Assembly (NCBI GenBank): GCA_036250195.1
Contig: JAVHZZ010000002.1
Coordinates: 65,478,205-65,542,204 of the forward strand
Direction: 5' to 3'
DNA from: Mixophyes australis
Lineage: Eukaryota; Chordata; Amphibia; Anura; Limnodynastidae
DNA: 64,000 nt
Positions 10,952-20,653 of this stretch are shown in pieces; the first letter of the stretch is position 1; each line of letters starts with the position of its first letter. Under the pieces are notes generated by a model, which was not told where the DNA came from, did no database searches, and saw only the letters and a program-made list of their open reading frames with translations. The translations under genes and the position numbers were made by a program.

Positions 10952-11571
10952 CATACTTGCCAACTCTCCCTGACTGTCAGGGAGACTCCCTGAACTAGGA
11001 TTGATCTCCCTCACTCCCTGAAGAGTCTGGCATTCTCCCTGATGCTGAGCCAGTACAAGACGTGGTTGGCTTCACCATCTGTGGCATGATGATACAGTTC
11101 AGAAATTGTGTCCTATGTCCATGTATTGATGCCTATGAAGGTGGCCATTTTCATGGAGACCAAGAGTTAATCAAAGACTGACAGGTAAGACAACATGACT
11201 TCAGTAATGGAGACAGAAATGTAAAAGACTCTTCAGTCTGTAGAGATTCATTAGCTGCTTTTCTTTAACGCATAGTTGCCTACTCTCCCGGAATGTCTGG
11301 GAGACGCCTGCATTTCTGGGAGACCTCCCTGGGCTCCCGGGAGAGCAAGGCAACCCTCACGGTTCTCGCCACCGCAATAGATAAGTAGCCGGGGGCGTGG
11401 CTTAATGACAATATTGTGTCATCTTAGCCCCACCCCCTGCTGTAATTGCCCAAAATTGTGACAATCGTTTAGGGGTGGGGCCAAAATGATGCGATTCATC
11501 AAGCCCCGCCCCCGCACACCCACCTTCCCTGGGATCTCCCTGAAGCCAATGAGAAAAAGTTGGCAAGTATG
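10952..11571. mobile_element. hAT-like MITE, 620 bp, inside the minisatellite
   Basis: The ends are CATACTTGCCAACT and its near complement AAGTTGGCAAGTATG. A perfect 8-bp duplication ATTTATAT flanks it (10944-10951 and 11572-11579). An 8-bp duplication of form nTnnnnAn suggests hAT. The interior has repeated CTCCCTGA/GGGAGA motifs and a CATAGTTGCC block at 11271 that may be an older nested end. It has no coding capacity. Confidence 0.85.
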
Positions 11572-12061
11572 ATTTATATTATGTGTCTGTGTGAGTGGCC
11601 AGTGTATTTATATTATGTGTGTGTGTGAGGGGCCAGTGTATTTATATTATGTGTGTGTGTGAGGGGCCAGTGTATTTATATTATGTGTGTGTGTGAGGGG
11701 CCAGTGTATTTATATTATGTGTGTGTGTGAGGGGCCAGTGTATTTATATTATGTGTGTGTGTGAGGGGCCAGTGTATTTATATTATGTGTCTGTGTGTGA
11801 GGGTCCAGTGTATTTATATTATGTCTGTGTGTGAGTGGCCAGTGTATTTATATTATGTGTGTGTGTGAGGGGCCAGTGTATTTATATTATGTGTGTGTGT
11901 GAGGGGCCAGTGTATTTATATTATGTGTCTGTGTGTGAGTGGCCAGTGTATTTATATTATGTGTGTGTGTGAGGTTCCAGTGTATTTATATTATGTGTCT
12001 GTGTGTGAGTGGCCAGTGTATTTATATTATGTCTGTGTGTGAGGGGCCAGTGTATTTATAT
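11572..12061. repeat. ~36-bp minisatellite, block 2
   Basis: About 14 more units of the 9390-10951 array. It resumes exactly after the MITE duplication and stops at the hAT insertion with ATTTATAT (12054-12061). Confidence 0.96.
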
Positions 12062-12215
12062 TAGAGATGGTCACTGACCCCCGTGTTTTGGTTTTGGATT
12101 CGGTTTTGGATCTGGATTACCGTCGTGTTTTGGTTTTGGTTTTGGTTTTGCAAAACCTCCATTGCGTGTTTTGGTTTTGGTTTTGGTTTTGTTTGGTTTT
12201 GTTTTGCTATTTTTT
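12062..12215. repeat. hAT left terminus with G/T-rich subterminal repeats
   Basis: After TAGAGATGG the strand is a run of GGTTTTGG-type motifs, with GGATTCGG and TGCAAAACC between them. The same block, in complement, ends the deleted copy (1190-1326). Such clustered short motifs are candidate transposase-binding sites; that role is inference from other hAT elements. A TTTGGATTCGG motif is shared with the right end at ~17914. Confidence 0.7.
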
Positions 12216-12454
12216 GGGAAAATCCATGTTTTTGGGCCTAAATTAACCCAATTTAGTGCTCCAACTGTTTTAGAGACAAGTAATCTAATTGTTGAGGTAA
12301 TAAATCATCCAAAAAAACAGTTTAATTCTTCGTTGGTAGGCCTATTCTACACACAAAACAGATTGTCTTCCTCTCCATCTATGCATATTGGCAATGCAGC
12401 CATCGTCTTTGAATGTATATTACACCCTACACTTATAGTTAAATATGTAAAGAA

Positions 12455-13395
12455 ATGGAAAAAGCCAGTTTGGTTTCTGTCTCTCAAGGCCCCCCTCCAC
12501 TTGTATAAAATACCAAAAAATTCAGCCATTATAGACTGTACAATATTAATTGACATGGAGAAAGCCAGTTTGGTTTCTGTCTCTCAAGGCCCCCCTCCAC
12601 TTGTATAAAATACCAAAAAATTCAGCCATTATAGACTGTACAATATTAATTGACATGGAGAAAGCCAGTTTGGTTTCTGTCTCTCAAGGCCCCCCTCCAC
12701 TTGTATAAAATACCAAAAAATTCAGCCATTATAGACTGTACAATATTAATTGACATGGAGAAAGCCAGTTTGGTTTCTGTCTCTCAAGGCCCCCCTCCAC
12801 TTGTATAAAATACCAAAAAATTCAGCCATTATAGACTGTACAATATTAATTGACATGGAGAAAGCCAGTTTGGTTTCTGTCTCTCTAGGCCCCCCTCCAC
12901 TTGTATAAAATACTAAAAAATTCAGCCATTATAGACTGTACAATATTAATTGACATGGAGAAAGACAGTTTGGGGTCACTCTGTCTCTCTAGGCCCCCCT
13001 CCACTTGTATAAAATACCAAAAAATTCAGCCATTATAGACTGTACAATATTAATTGACATGGAGAAAGCCAGTTTGGTTTCTGTCTCTCTAGGCCCCCCT
13101 CCACTTGTATAAAATACTAAAAAATTCAGCCATTATAGACTGTACAATATTAATTGACATGGAGAAAGACAGTTTGGGGTCACTCTGTCTCTCTAGGCCC
13201 CCCTCCACTTGTATAAAATACCAAAAAATTCAGCCATTATAGACTGTACAATATTAATTGACATGGAAAAAGCCAGTTTGGTTTCTGTCTCTCTAGGCCC
13301 CCCTCCACTTGTATAAAATACCCAAAAATTCAGCCATTATAGACTGTACAATATTATGAAAAATGGACAAAGCCAGTTTAGGGTCACTCTGTCTA
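12455..13395 (-). repeat. 3' tandem array of hAT, ~9 units of 100-104 bp
   Basis: Units carry CTCTC(A/T)AGGCCCCCCTCC, TTGTATAAAATAC, ATTCAGCCATTATAGACTG and TTAATTGACATGGAG. Starts fall at 12481, 12581, 12681, 12781, 12881, 12985, 13085, 13189 and 13289. The 104-bp units have a 4-bp longer GGGGTCACTCTGT variant that alternates with the shorter type at the inner end. Neighbouring units are almost identical. Confidence 0.95.
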
Positions 13396-13552
13396 TGACA
13401 CCCTACCCTTAAGGATAAATTGCCCTAACAGCAGCCTTTCAAGATGGTATGTGATATGGAAATGCCACAAGTCCCTTTCCTCTTTGGGGGTAGATTGCAC
13501 CCTACACTTACATAGAAAGTTTTAAAAAGATGTTATCGGCATCATCTTCAGC

Positions 13553-16546
13553 TTAATCCTCACCCTCATCAGTGTGTACGTCATCATCACAGACTATCAA
13601 TTCATCGCCGCTTGAATCCGCCATTAGAGAACAGTCAGTGCTTGGATGTCTTGGATGGTGAAGGCCTTCCTCGTGGAAGATGTAGTTCATTTTTATAAAC
13701 ATCATTTTCTCCACATTTTTGGGAAGTAACCTTCTACGGCGATCACTGACTAAGTTCCCTGCTGTGCTGAACACTCGTTCAGAGTACACACTGGAGGGTG
13801 GGCAGCTTAGGTATTGCAAAGCAAGTTTGTACATGGGTTTCCAAATGGCCTGCTTTTCTTCCCAGTAAGGAAAGGGACTGTCTGACATTTCCATATCAAC
13901 TACCTCTTGAAAGTAATCCTCCACCATCCTTTGCATGTTTATACTCATATTGGATGGAGTTATGGGCAAAGTGACACATTTTTTTGAAAAATCCTTCAAA
14001 CCAGCCCAGATGTTAAATTGTTCTGGTCTGGCCCCTGTGTCTTCCCTGCTTCTTTTTTGGAAATTTAATTTTTTACGAGCAACAGCTTGAGAAAGTGAAG
14101 GAGGACACGTCGTCAAGCCGAGGCCCAGTTCAGCGGCCAACTTGCTGAGCAATAGCTCCTTGCAAAAGTTCACATCTCGCTCATTTACAAGTAAAGACTC
14201 AATGTAGGTTTTAAACCTTGGATCAAGCACAGTGGCCAAAACGTACTGATCCGAGTTCAAGATCTTAATAACTCGAGGATCATTGTGAAGCGAATTAAGT
14301 ACTTGATCGACAAGGCCAACATACTTTGCTGAATTGCTTGCTTTCAGCTCCTCCTTCATTTTCTCAAGCTGCTTTTCCAATAGTCTAATTAAAGGAATGA
14401 CTTGGCTCAAACTAGCAGAGTCTGCACTGACCTCACATGTCACAACTTCAAATGGTTTCAGCACCTTGCACAGCACTGAAAGGATTCCCCACTGTGCAAG
14501 AGTGAAATACATTCCCCCTCCTTTCCCAATGTCATGACTTGTGCAATATGCTTGGATGGCTTTGCGCTGTTCCTCCATCCTCTGAAGCATGTACAGGGTG
14601 GAATTCCACCGAGTTACCACCTCTTGCTTAAGTTGGTGGCAGGGCAAGTTAAACTGCTCTTGGAGCTGCTGTAATCTCCTACATGCTGTGGCTGAATGCC
14701 TGAAATGGCCTGAAATTTTACGGGCCACCGAAAGCATCTCCTGCACCTCACGGTTATTTCGTAGGAAGCTCTGCACCACCAAGTTGATGGTGTGAGCAAA
14801 ACAGGGAATATGTTGGAAATCACCCAGCTGTAATGCTCGCACTATATTGTTGGCGTTATCTGAAATGACATACCCTGGGGAGAGTCCGAGTGGTATAAGC
14901 CATGCATCAATCACATCTCTCAGTTTGCGTAACAAATTGTCAGCCGTATGCCTGTTAGTGAAGCCGGTGATACAAAGAGTGGCCTGCCTGTGACAAATGT
15001 TACGTAGTGGTGTACATGCTGCTGCTGTTCCTGCTGGTGAAGGTGAATGACCAACCCAGTGGGCTGTCACAGTCATATAGTCTTTGGTTTGGCCACTTCC
15101 ACTTGTCCACATATCTGTGGTTAAGTGAACAGTGGGCAGAATGGCATTTTTCAGCGCAATCTCTACATTTTTACACACTTTTTGGTATAGTTGTGGAATA
15201 GCTTTACGGGAGAAATGGTGTCGCGATGGAATTCTGTAACGCGGACACAAAACCTCAATTAACTGTGAAAAACCAGCTGCGTTTATTGTGGAGATTGGAC
15301 GCAGATCTAACACTAACATTGCAGCCATGGCGTCTGTGATTCGCTTGGCGACTGGGTGACTGCTGTCATATTTGCTTCCCCTCGCAAATGATTGTTTCAC
15401 AGTTAATTGCTGAAATGTAGGACTGCTCATTTTATTCACCTGCCTCTGGGATGACGATTCACCCCCAGCAGCAGCAACAGCAGCAGCAGGACTAACGCTT
15501 TCTTCAGAGGAATCAATAATAGTGCCGGAGTCATCCAGCCTTAAGTGGGATGCCGGGCTAACTCCGAGCGCTACTGAGGATATTGATGAGGATGGTGTGG
15601 TGGGTGTATTTTGTAGCCGTCGGTATGTCGGTGAGCGGAGGGTCTTAGCTGATGAGGGAGTGCTTGTATTCTTTTGGGAAGAACTTTCAGCTTTTCCCAA
15701 CACTTTGCCATGAACTCTCGTTAAATGGCGTAACATAGACGAGGTTCCAAGATGGTTAAGGTCCCTCCCTCGACTGACTGTGGCTTCACATACACTACAA
15801 ATGGCTATACAATTGTTGTCTGGATTTGGGTAGAAATAATTCCACACATAAGAAGTGGATTTTTTTGTTTTATGCCCAGGCATGACAATGGCCTTTTTCT
15901 TGTCACGTGCCAGAACTGCTGCCACTGGTGCAGGACTTACACAAACAACCTCATCCTCATCAACATCCTCATTAGCGCCCTCGTCGCCTACACAAATCTC
16001 CCCCTCATCCTCTTCTAATTCCAAAGTGGCATCCTCAATTTGGGTATCACCGGCTACACTCGGGCTATTAAGGCACACATCAGCAGAATGCTCACGATTA
16101 GACATCCCACTGTTGGATGGACTCTCCACAGGGATTGTTGTCATTTGTGAATCAGAGCAAATATTCTCCTGTAATGCCTCACTGTTATCTTGCAGCTCAG
16201 CTTTGACGCGTAACAGTAGTTGTGCACCAATTGTAGGCTGGGTAACTTTTTGGGATCTGCCACTAATAGCCAAAGGTGAAGGCCTCATTCTCTCTTTGCC
16301 ACTGCGTGTGTAGAATGGCATGCTTGCAATTTTTTTTTTATCGTCACTTAACTTTTGCTCAGTTACACTTCTTTTTCGCTTCAATACAGTAAATTTTTTT
16401 TTGGTTTTTGTTTTTTGCACTAATTTGAAAACACTCTGTTGTTTGACATCGCCTTGGCCAGATGACGTACTGGGAACACTAACATCAGGACTGGTGACAG
16501 AACCTGGTTGCTCATTTAGATCATATGTGGACTGCTTTGAATCCAT
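13553..16546 (-). CDS. hAT transposase, BED-finger (ZBED-like), 997 aa, intact
   Basis: This encodes the nuclear DDE-type enzyme that binds element ends and does hairpin-forming cut-and-paste transposition. The ATG has A at -3 and G at +4. Residues 1-220 are basic then acidic and probably disordered. A BED zinc finger spans ~232-280: aromatic anchor W235, C250, C253, H274 and H279. An alanine/serine-rich linker follows. The RNase H-like core carries D478 (TTDMW) and D563 (ISDNANN), with C582/H585 in PCFAH and R646-W647. The insertion domain is followed by E923 in SERVFS and the C-terminal hAT dimerisation region (~870-955). The tail is acidic. No stop or frameshift is seen. Family roles are established for hAT enzymes; activity here is inference. 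ZBED-type domesticated genes are the alternative, but inverted ends and a target duplication argue for a live transposon. Confidence 0.96.
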   Translation of the reverse strand: MDSKQSTYDLNEQPGSVTSPDVSVPSTSSGQGDVKQQSVFKLVQKTKTKKKFTVLKRKRSVTEQKLSDDKKKIASMPFYTRSGKERMRPSPLAISGRSQKVTQPTIGAQLLLRVKAELQDNSEALQENICSDSQMTTIPVESPSNSGMSNREHSADVCLNSPSVAGDTQIEDATLELEEDEGEICVGDEGANEDVDEDEVVCVSPAPVAAVLARDKKKAIVMPGHKTKKSTSYVWNYFYPNPDNNCIAICSVCEATVSRGRDLNHLGTSSMLRHLTRVHGKVLGKAESSSQKNTSTPSSAKTLRSPTYRRLQNTPTTPSSSISSVALGVSPASHLRLDDSGTIIDSSEESVSPAAAVAAAGGESSSQRQVNKMSSPTFQQLTVKQSFARGSKYDSSHPVAKRITDAMAAMLVLDLRPISTINAAGFSQLIEVLCPRYRIPSRHHFSRKAIPQLYQKVCKNVEIALKNAILPTVHLTTDMWTSGSGQTKDYMTVTAHWVGHSPSPAGTAAACTPLRNICHRQATLCITGFTNRHTADNLLRKLRDVIDAWLIPLGLSPGYVISDNANNIVRALQLGDFQHIPCFAHTINLVVQSFLRNNREVQEMLSVARKISGHFRHSATACRRLQQLQEQFNLPCHQLKQEVVTRWNSTLYMLQRMEEQRKAIQAYCTSHDIGKGGGMYFTLAQWGILSVLCKVLKPFEVVTCEVSADSASLSQVIPLIRLLEKQLEKMKEELKASNSAKYVGLVDQVLNSLHNDPRVIKILNSDQYVLATVLDPRFKTYIESLLVNERDVNFCKELLLSKLAAELGLGLTTCPPSLSQAVARKKLNFQKRSREDTGARPEQFNIWAGLKDFSKKCVTLPITPSNMSINMQRMVEDYFQEVVDMEMSDSPFPYWEEKQAIWKPMYKLALQYLSCPPSSVYSERVFSTAGNLVSDRRRRLLPKNVEKMMFIKMNYIFHEEGLHHPRHPSTDCSLMADSSGDELIVCDDDVHTDEGED

Positions 16547-16556
16547 TCTGAGCGCA

Positions 16557-17668
16557 AACCACTGGGGAGTGCTAAAAATTATTTAGTAGATTCTGCTGAC
16601 AGTTATGACTTTTGACAGCCAGAAATATTAATGCACAATTAGGGAGGACACCCCAAAAACACTGAGGAGTGCTAAAAATTATTTAGTAGATACTGCTGAC
16701 AGATATGACTTTTGACAGCCAGAAATATTAATGCACAATTAGGGAGGACACCCCAAAAACACTGAGGAGTGCTAAAAATTATTTAGTAGATACTGCTGAC
16801 AGATATGACTTTTGACAGCCAGAAATATTAATGCACAATTAGGGAGGACACCCCAAAAACACTGAGGAGTGCTAAAAATTATTGAGTAGATACTGCTGAC
16901 AGATATGACTTTTGACAGCCAGAAATATTAATGCACAATTAGGGAGGACACCCCAAAAACACTGAGGAGTGCTAAAAATTATTTAGTAGATACTGCTGAC
17001 AGATATGACTTTTGACAGCCAGAAATATTAATGCACAATTAGGGAGGACACCCCAAAAACACTGAGGAGTGCTAAAAATTATTTAGTAGATACTGCTGAC
17101 AGATATGACTTTTGACAGCCAGAAATATTAATGCACAATTAGGGAGGACACCCCAAAAACACTGAGGAGTGCTAAAAATTATTTAGTAGATACTGCTGAC
17201 AGATATGACTTTTGACAGCCAGAAATATTAATGCACAATTAGGGAGGACACCCCAAAAACACTGAGGAGTGCTAAAAATTATTTAGTAGATACTGCTGAC
17301 AGATATGACTTTTGACAGCCAGAAATATTAATGCACAATTAGGGAGGACACCCCAAAAACACTGAGGAGTGCTAAAAATTATTTAGTAGATACTGCTGAC
17401 AGATATGACTTTTGACAGCCAGAAATATTAATGCACAATTAGGGAGGACACCCCAAAAACACTGAGGAGTGCTAAAAATTATTTAGTAGATACTGCTGAC
17501 AGATATGACTTTTGACAGCCAGAAATATTAATGCACAATTAGGGAGGACACCCCAAAAACACTGAGGTGTGCTACAAATTATTTAGTAGATACTGCTGAC
17601 AGATATGACTTTTGACAGCCAGAAATATTAATGCACAATTATGGGGGACACCCCAAAAGCGCTGGGGA
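16557..17668 (-). repeat. 5' tandem array of hAT, 11 units of exactly 100 bp
   Basis: Units contain GAGGAGTGCTAAAAATTATT, ACTGCTGACAGATATGAC and ATTAATGCACAATTAGGG. Starts (GAGGAG) recur at 16664, 16764, 16864 and so on to 17564. Only the outermost units show changes. The array lies between the transposase ATG and the element's right end, so it would be in the promoter or 5' untranslated region. It shares no obvious sequence with the 3' array although both have a 100-bp period. Confidence 0.95.
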
Positions 17669-17689
17669 GTGCCAAATATGAAGAAAAAA

Positions 17690-18021
17690 TAATAAACCTC
17701 TATCCTCCTCTCTGCACTAGCGATTTTGGTTAGAGCAATTGCAAGAACAATATTGTATTCTCTGTCCCTGCTCTAATTAGCCTATGACTACACCCTGCTC
17801 TCTCCCTCTGTCAAATGGCGATGGATTGCTGTGGAGGCGTGTATTTATAAAGTTGAAGTATCGCGAGAACCGAGTCCCGAGATCCGACAACGTCACAATG
17901 ACGTTCGGCCTCGATTTGGATTCGGAATGGGCGGGAGAGTACCGAGCTGCTCAGCTCGGTACTCGGATACCCAAAGTTCGGGTGGGTTCGGTTCTCGGAG
18001 AACCGGACCCGCCCATCTCTA
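17690..18021. repeat. hAT right terminus with hairpin
   Basis: This GC-rich end has arms GAGTACCGAGCTG and CAGCTCGGTACTC (17937-17949 and 17952-17964) around a 2-nt loop, then GGTTCTCGGAGAACCGG, then CCATCTCTA. It is much richer in CpG than its surroundings. Confidence 0.75.
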
Positions 18022-18205
18022 ATTTATATTATGTGTGTGTGTGTGAGGGTCCAGTGTATTTATATTATGTGTCTGTGTGTGAGTGGCCAGTGTATTTATA
18101 TTATGTGTGTGTGTGAGGGGCCAGTGTATTTATATTATGTGTGTGTGTGAGGGGCCAGTGTATTTATATTATGTGTGTGTGTGATGGGTCAGTGTATTTA
18201 TATTA
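18022..18205. repeat. ~36-bp minisatellite, block 3
   Basis: The last few units of the 9390 array resume directly after the hAT duplication and decay near 18200 into a G-rich run. Confidence 0.93.
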
Positions 18206-18715
18206 CGTGTGAGGGAAGGGGGGGGGGTCTTAATATAATGTGGGAGGTAGGAAATTTATTTAATGGTGGAGTGCAGGTGGGGGCAAATTATTAAGTGGTA
18301 CTTTATTTGTATGGCCTATCAATTTAAGATGGGATGATTGGACCTTTAATTTATTGCTGGGGTGGTTTGGGAGCTATTAATTGAATGTGGGGAAAATGAG
18401 GTGTATTCATTAAATTTGATTACAATTTTTTTAATGTCTGGGATGGTTGTGTGAAATGGTTATATATATTAAACGTAAATGATATTTAATTAATTACTGG
18501 GGCTGTTTAGAGGGAGGGAAATAGTTTATTTTTTAAATGGGAACACTACTGATTTAATGTAGGAGCTGGTTGGAGGGAACTAGGTCTATTTATTAAATGT
18601 GTATGCTATTAATTTAATGTTTGGGCTGGATGAAGGCCTACTTATGAACTGTGGGTTCTATATTGATTTAACTCCGGGGCTGGTTGGAATTTTCTAGTAC
18701 CCATTTTTTTCCAAA
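18206..18715. repeat. degenerate tandem repeats, ~60-70 bp
   Basis: Loosely repeated blocks of the form TTAATTTAATGT...GGGCTGGTTGGAGGGAA...TATTTATTAAAT are visible several times. They look like an old, diverged minisatellite. Boundaries are approximate. Confidence 0.5.
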
Positions 18716-19389
18716 TAGGGCCCCCAACATTCTAGCATCCAGACAAGCAGCAACTCATCTAAAGACACCAGAAGCCACAGGTGTTGAAAGTGACGAGAAC
18801 AGGTAGGAGAGAGCAGCACAGTCTGCCAACTATCCTGAATATGGTGGGATTTATATTATGACTTGTTTAAATGCTGCACTATGGGATTCATGCAGAAGAC
18901 TGACATGTAAAAGTGCTGGAATGTATTAATCCGTGTTAATATGTTTCTGTAGGTAGAGGGCTGCAATCAGTAACTATAGTGGTGGACAGTCTGTGACGTG
19001 GTAGTGATAGGAGACTGCTGTTTTTTATTACTGTGCTTGCTAACCCTGAACTGCAGCTTCTTGACATGTTCATTATGATTAATTCCTAAGTTTAGTTAAA
19101 GATAAGGTACAATTTGTGTGAATTGAAAGGTAAGCTGTGGTAGAAGTGGGGTGTATATGGTAGTAGGCCATACCGCTACTTCTCATACTGTCTTCATTGT
19201 AGAATTATCAAATTCCATTCACTTGTTTACATTCCCATTACATTTTTCATACCGCCATTTCTAAATTTCCACTTCAACCAATGAGCTTAATATTCATCGC
19301 ATGGAGTATATGATTAGTATAATTAAAAATTCTGCTAAATCCTTTGACAAAATATGGGGTCCATGGTCATTATTGTTTAACTGCCGGGA
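18716..19389. other. unassigned interval
   Basis: Mixed single-copy-like sequence. I see no gene or RNA in it. Confidence 0.35.
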
Positions 19390-19700
19390 CCACAGTGTGA
19401 TGCAGTGTAATGATAAAGGAGGGCACAGTGTGATGAGAGGGACAGTAATGAGGGGCCACAGTGTGATGCAGTGTAATGATAAAGGAGAGCACAGTGTGAT
19501 GAGAGGGACAGTAATGAGGGGCCACAGTGTGATGCACTCTAATGGTAAAGGAGGGCACAGTGTGATGAGTGGGATAGTAATGAGGGGCCGCAGTGTGATG
19601 CAGTGTAATGATAAAGGAGGAAACAATGTGATGAGAGGGACAGTAATGAGGGGCCGCAGTGTGATGCAGTGGCCGAAGTGTAATGCAGGGGGAGCAGTAT
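19390..19700. repeat. 66-bp minisatellite, ~4.7 units
   Basis: The blocks CCACAGTGTGATGCAGTGTAATGATAAAGGAG and CACAGTGTGATGAGAGGGACAGTAATGAGGGG alternate with a strict 66-bp period (19390, 19456, 19522, 19588, 19654). Each 66-bp unit is itself two related CACAGTGTGATG half-units. Confidence 0.93.
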
Positions 19701-19779
19701 GATGTGTGGCGGCACATATCTTACCCTTCTACTTAACTATAGGAGTATATGCTATGCTAAAAAAATATAGTGCTATAGA

Positions 19780-19850
19780 TAGTTTCAGGGAGGGGGGACC
19801 CAAACCAGTATCTTGCCTAGGGCCCCATGAGGTCTAAATCCGGCTCTGAG
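19780..19850 (-). mobile_element. terminal fragment of a hAT-type element
   Basis: On the minus strand from 19850 the sequence reads CAGAGCCGGATTTAGACC and then GGGGCCCTAGGC, the style of a hAT non-autonomous terminus. The other end was not found. Confidence 0.35.
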
Positions 19851-20287
19851 CCTAGCAGCCTGGTTGAGAGAATGTTACAAATTAATTAATTAATGCTATG
19901 AAAGAGTTAGGATTTTATTTTTATGTATACTGCATGGTTCCTTGTGTTACAATATATGTAATAAACAGGCCTGAAGCCATCCACCTTTACTTGCAAGTCA
20001 TCTTTTACCCTGAGGGACTGTGTGATTTACGATCCTTAAACAATGCATTACCCAGAATAAAGAGTCTTTGTCACAGCTGCTCAATGAATAGACATTTCAC
20101 TCATCCAAGAATTTAAGAAAAAATGCATAGACTCCTTTATACCTACATATGTAAGATATTTTATAAGTTAAAGTGGAAATCTAATATATACTGAATATAT
20201 ACACACGCACACACACATATCTTCAAAAACAACCAAAAGATAATGTGCAGTGTTACAGATTGCATGACAAGAGTTAAGAGTTCGCAA

Positions 20288-20653
20288 CTGAACTGTATCA
20301 TGAACTCTACTGAGCTGTGTCCTGAGACTGAGCTCTCTACTGAGCCATATCCTCTCTAGTGAACTGTGTCCTGAACTCTCTACTGAGCTGTATTCTGTGC
20401 TCTCTACTGAGCTGTGTCCTGAACTCTCTACTGAGCTGTGTCCTGAGCTCTCTACTGAGCTGTGTCCTGTGCTCTCTACTGAGCTGTGTCCTGTGCTCTC
20501 TACTGAGCTGTGTCCTGAGCTCTCTACTGAAATATATCCTGATCTCTCTACTGAGCTGTTCCGTGAGCTCTCTGCTGAGCTGTACTCTGAGCTCTCTACT
20601 GAGCTATGTTCGGAGCTCTCTACTGAGCTATCTACTGAACTGTATCTACTGTG
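20288..20653. repeat. 24-bp minisatellite, ~15 units
   Basis: The unit is CTCTCTACTGAGCTGTGTCC plus TGAG. Because 24 is divisible by 3 the array stays open in several frames. Two further units lie at 21798-21845, beyond the inserted LTR. Confidence 0.93.

Larger units (their letters stand above)
12062..18021 (-). mobile_element. complete hAT (Ac-like) DNA transposon, 5,960 bp
   Basis: The element starts TAGAGATGG at 12062 and ends with the exact complement CCATCTCTA at 18021. Beyond these 9 bp the two ends diverge. TAGAG fits the hAT terminal consensus YARNG. A perfect 8-bp duplication ATTTATAT (12054-12061 and 18022-18029) fits the nTnnnnAn target form of Ac-like hATs. Order on the coding (minus) strand: right end with a 13-bp hairpin (17937-17964), an array of eleven 100-bp repeats (16557-17668), the 997-codon transposase, an array of about nine 100-104-bp repeats (12455-13395), and a G/T-rich subterminal block (12080-12215). 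All parts needed for autonomy appear present. The deleted relative at 1-1326 supports recent mobility. Confidence 0.95.

Noticed and set aside
9390..12061. Long open reading frames with repeated YLYYV/CVCEGPV peptides
   Set aside because: They are translations of the ~36-bp minisatellite. The unit length is near a multiple of three, so several frames stay open. There is no start context, splice support or non-repetitive part.
12162..12608. Open frame across the hAT left end
   Set aside because: It runs through non-coding G/T-rich repeats and the 3' array. It is not conserved as protein.
13553..16546. Plus-strand frames of 60-150 codons opposite the transposase
   Set aside because: They are antisense shadows of the 997-codon ORF and show no motifs of their own.
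13553..16546. Domesticated ZBED host gene
   Set aside because: A single-exon ORF, inverted ends, an 8-bp duplication and a nearby deleted copy all favour a mobile element.
16557..17668. Possible CRISPR or satellite-RNA array
   Set aside because: The 100-bp units are contiguous without spacers and lie inside the bounds of the hAT element.
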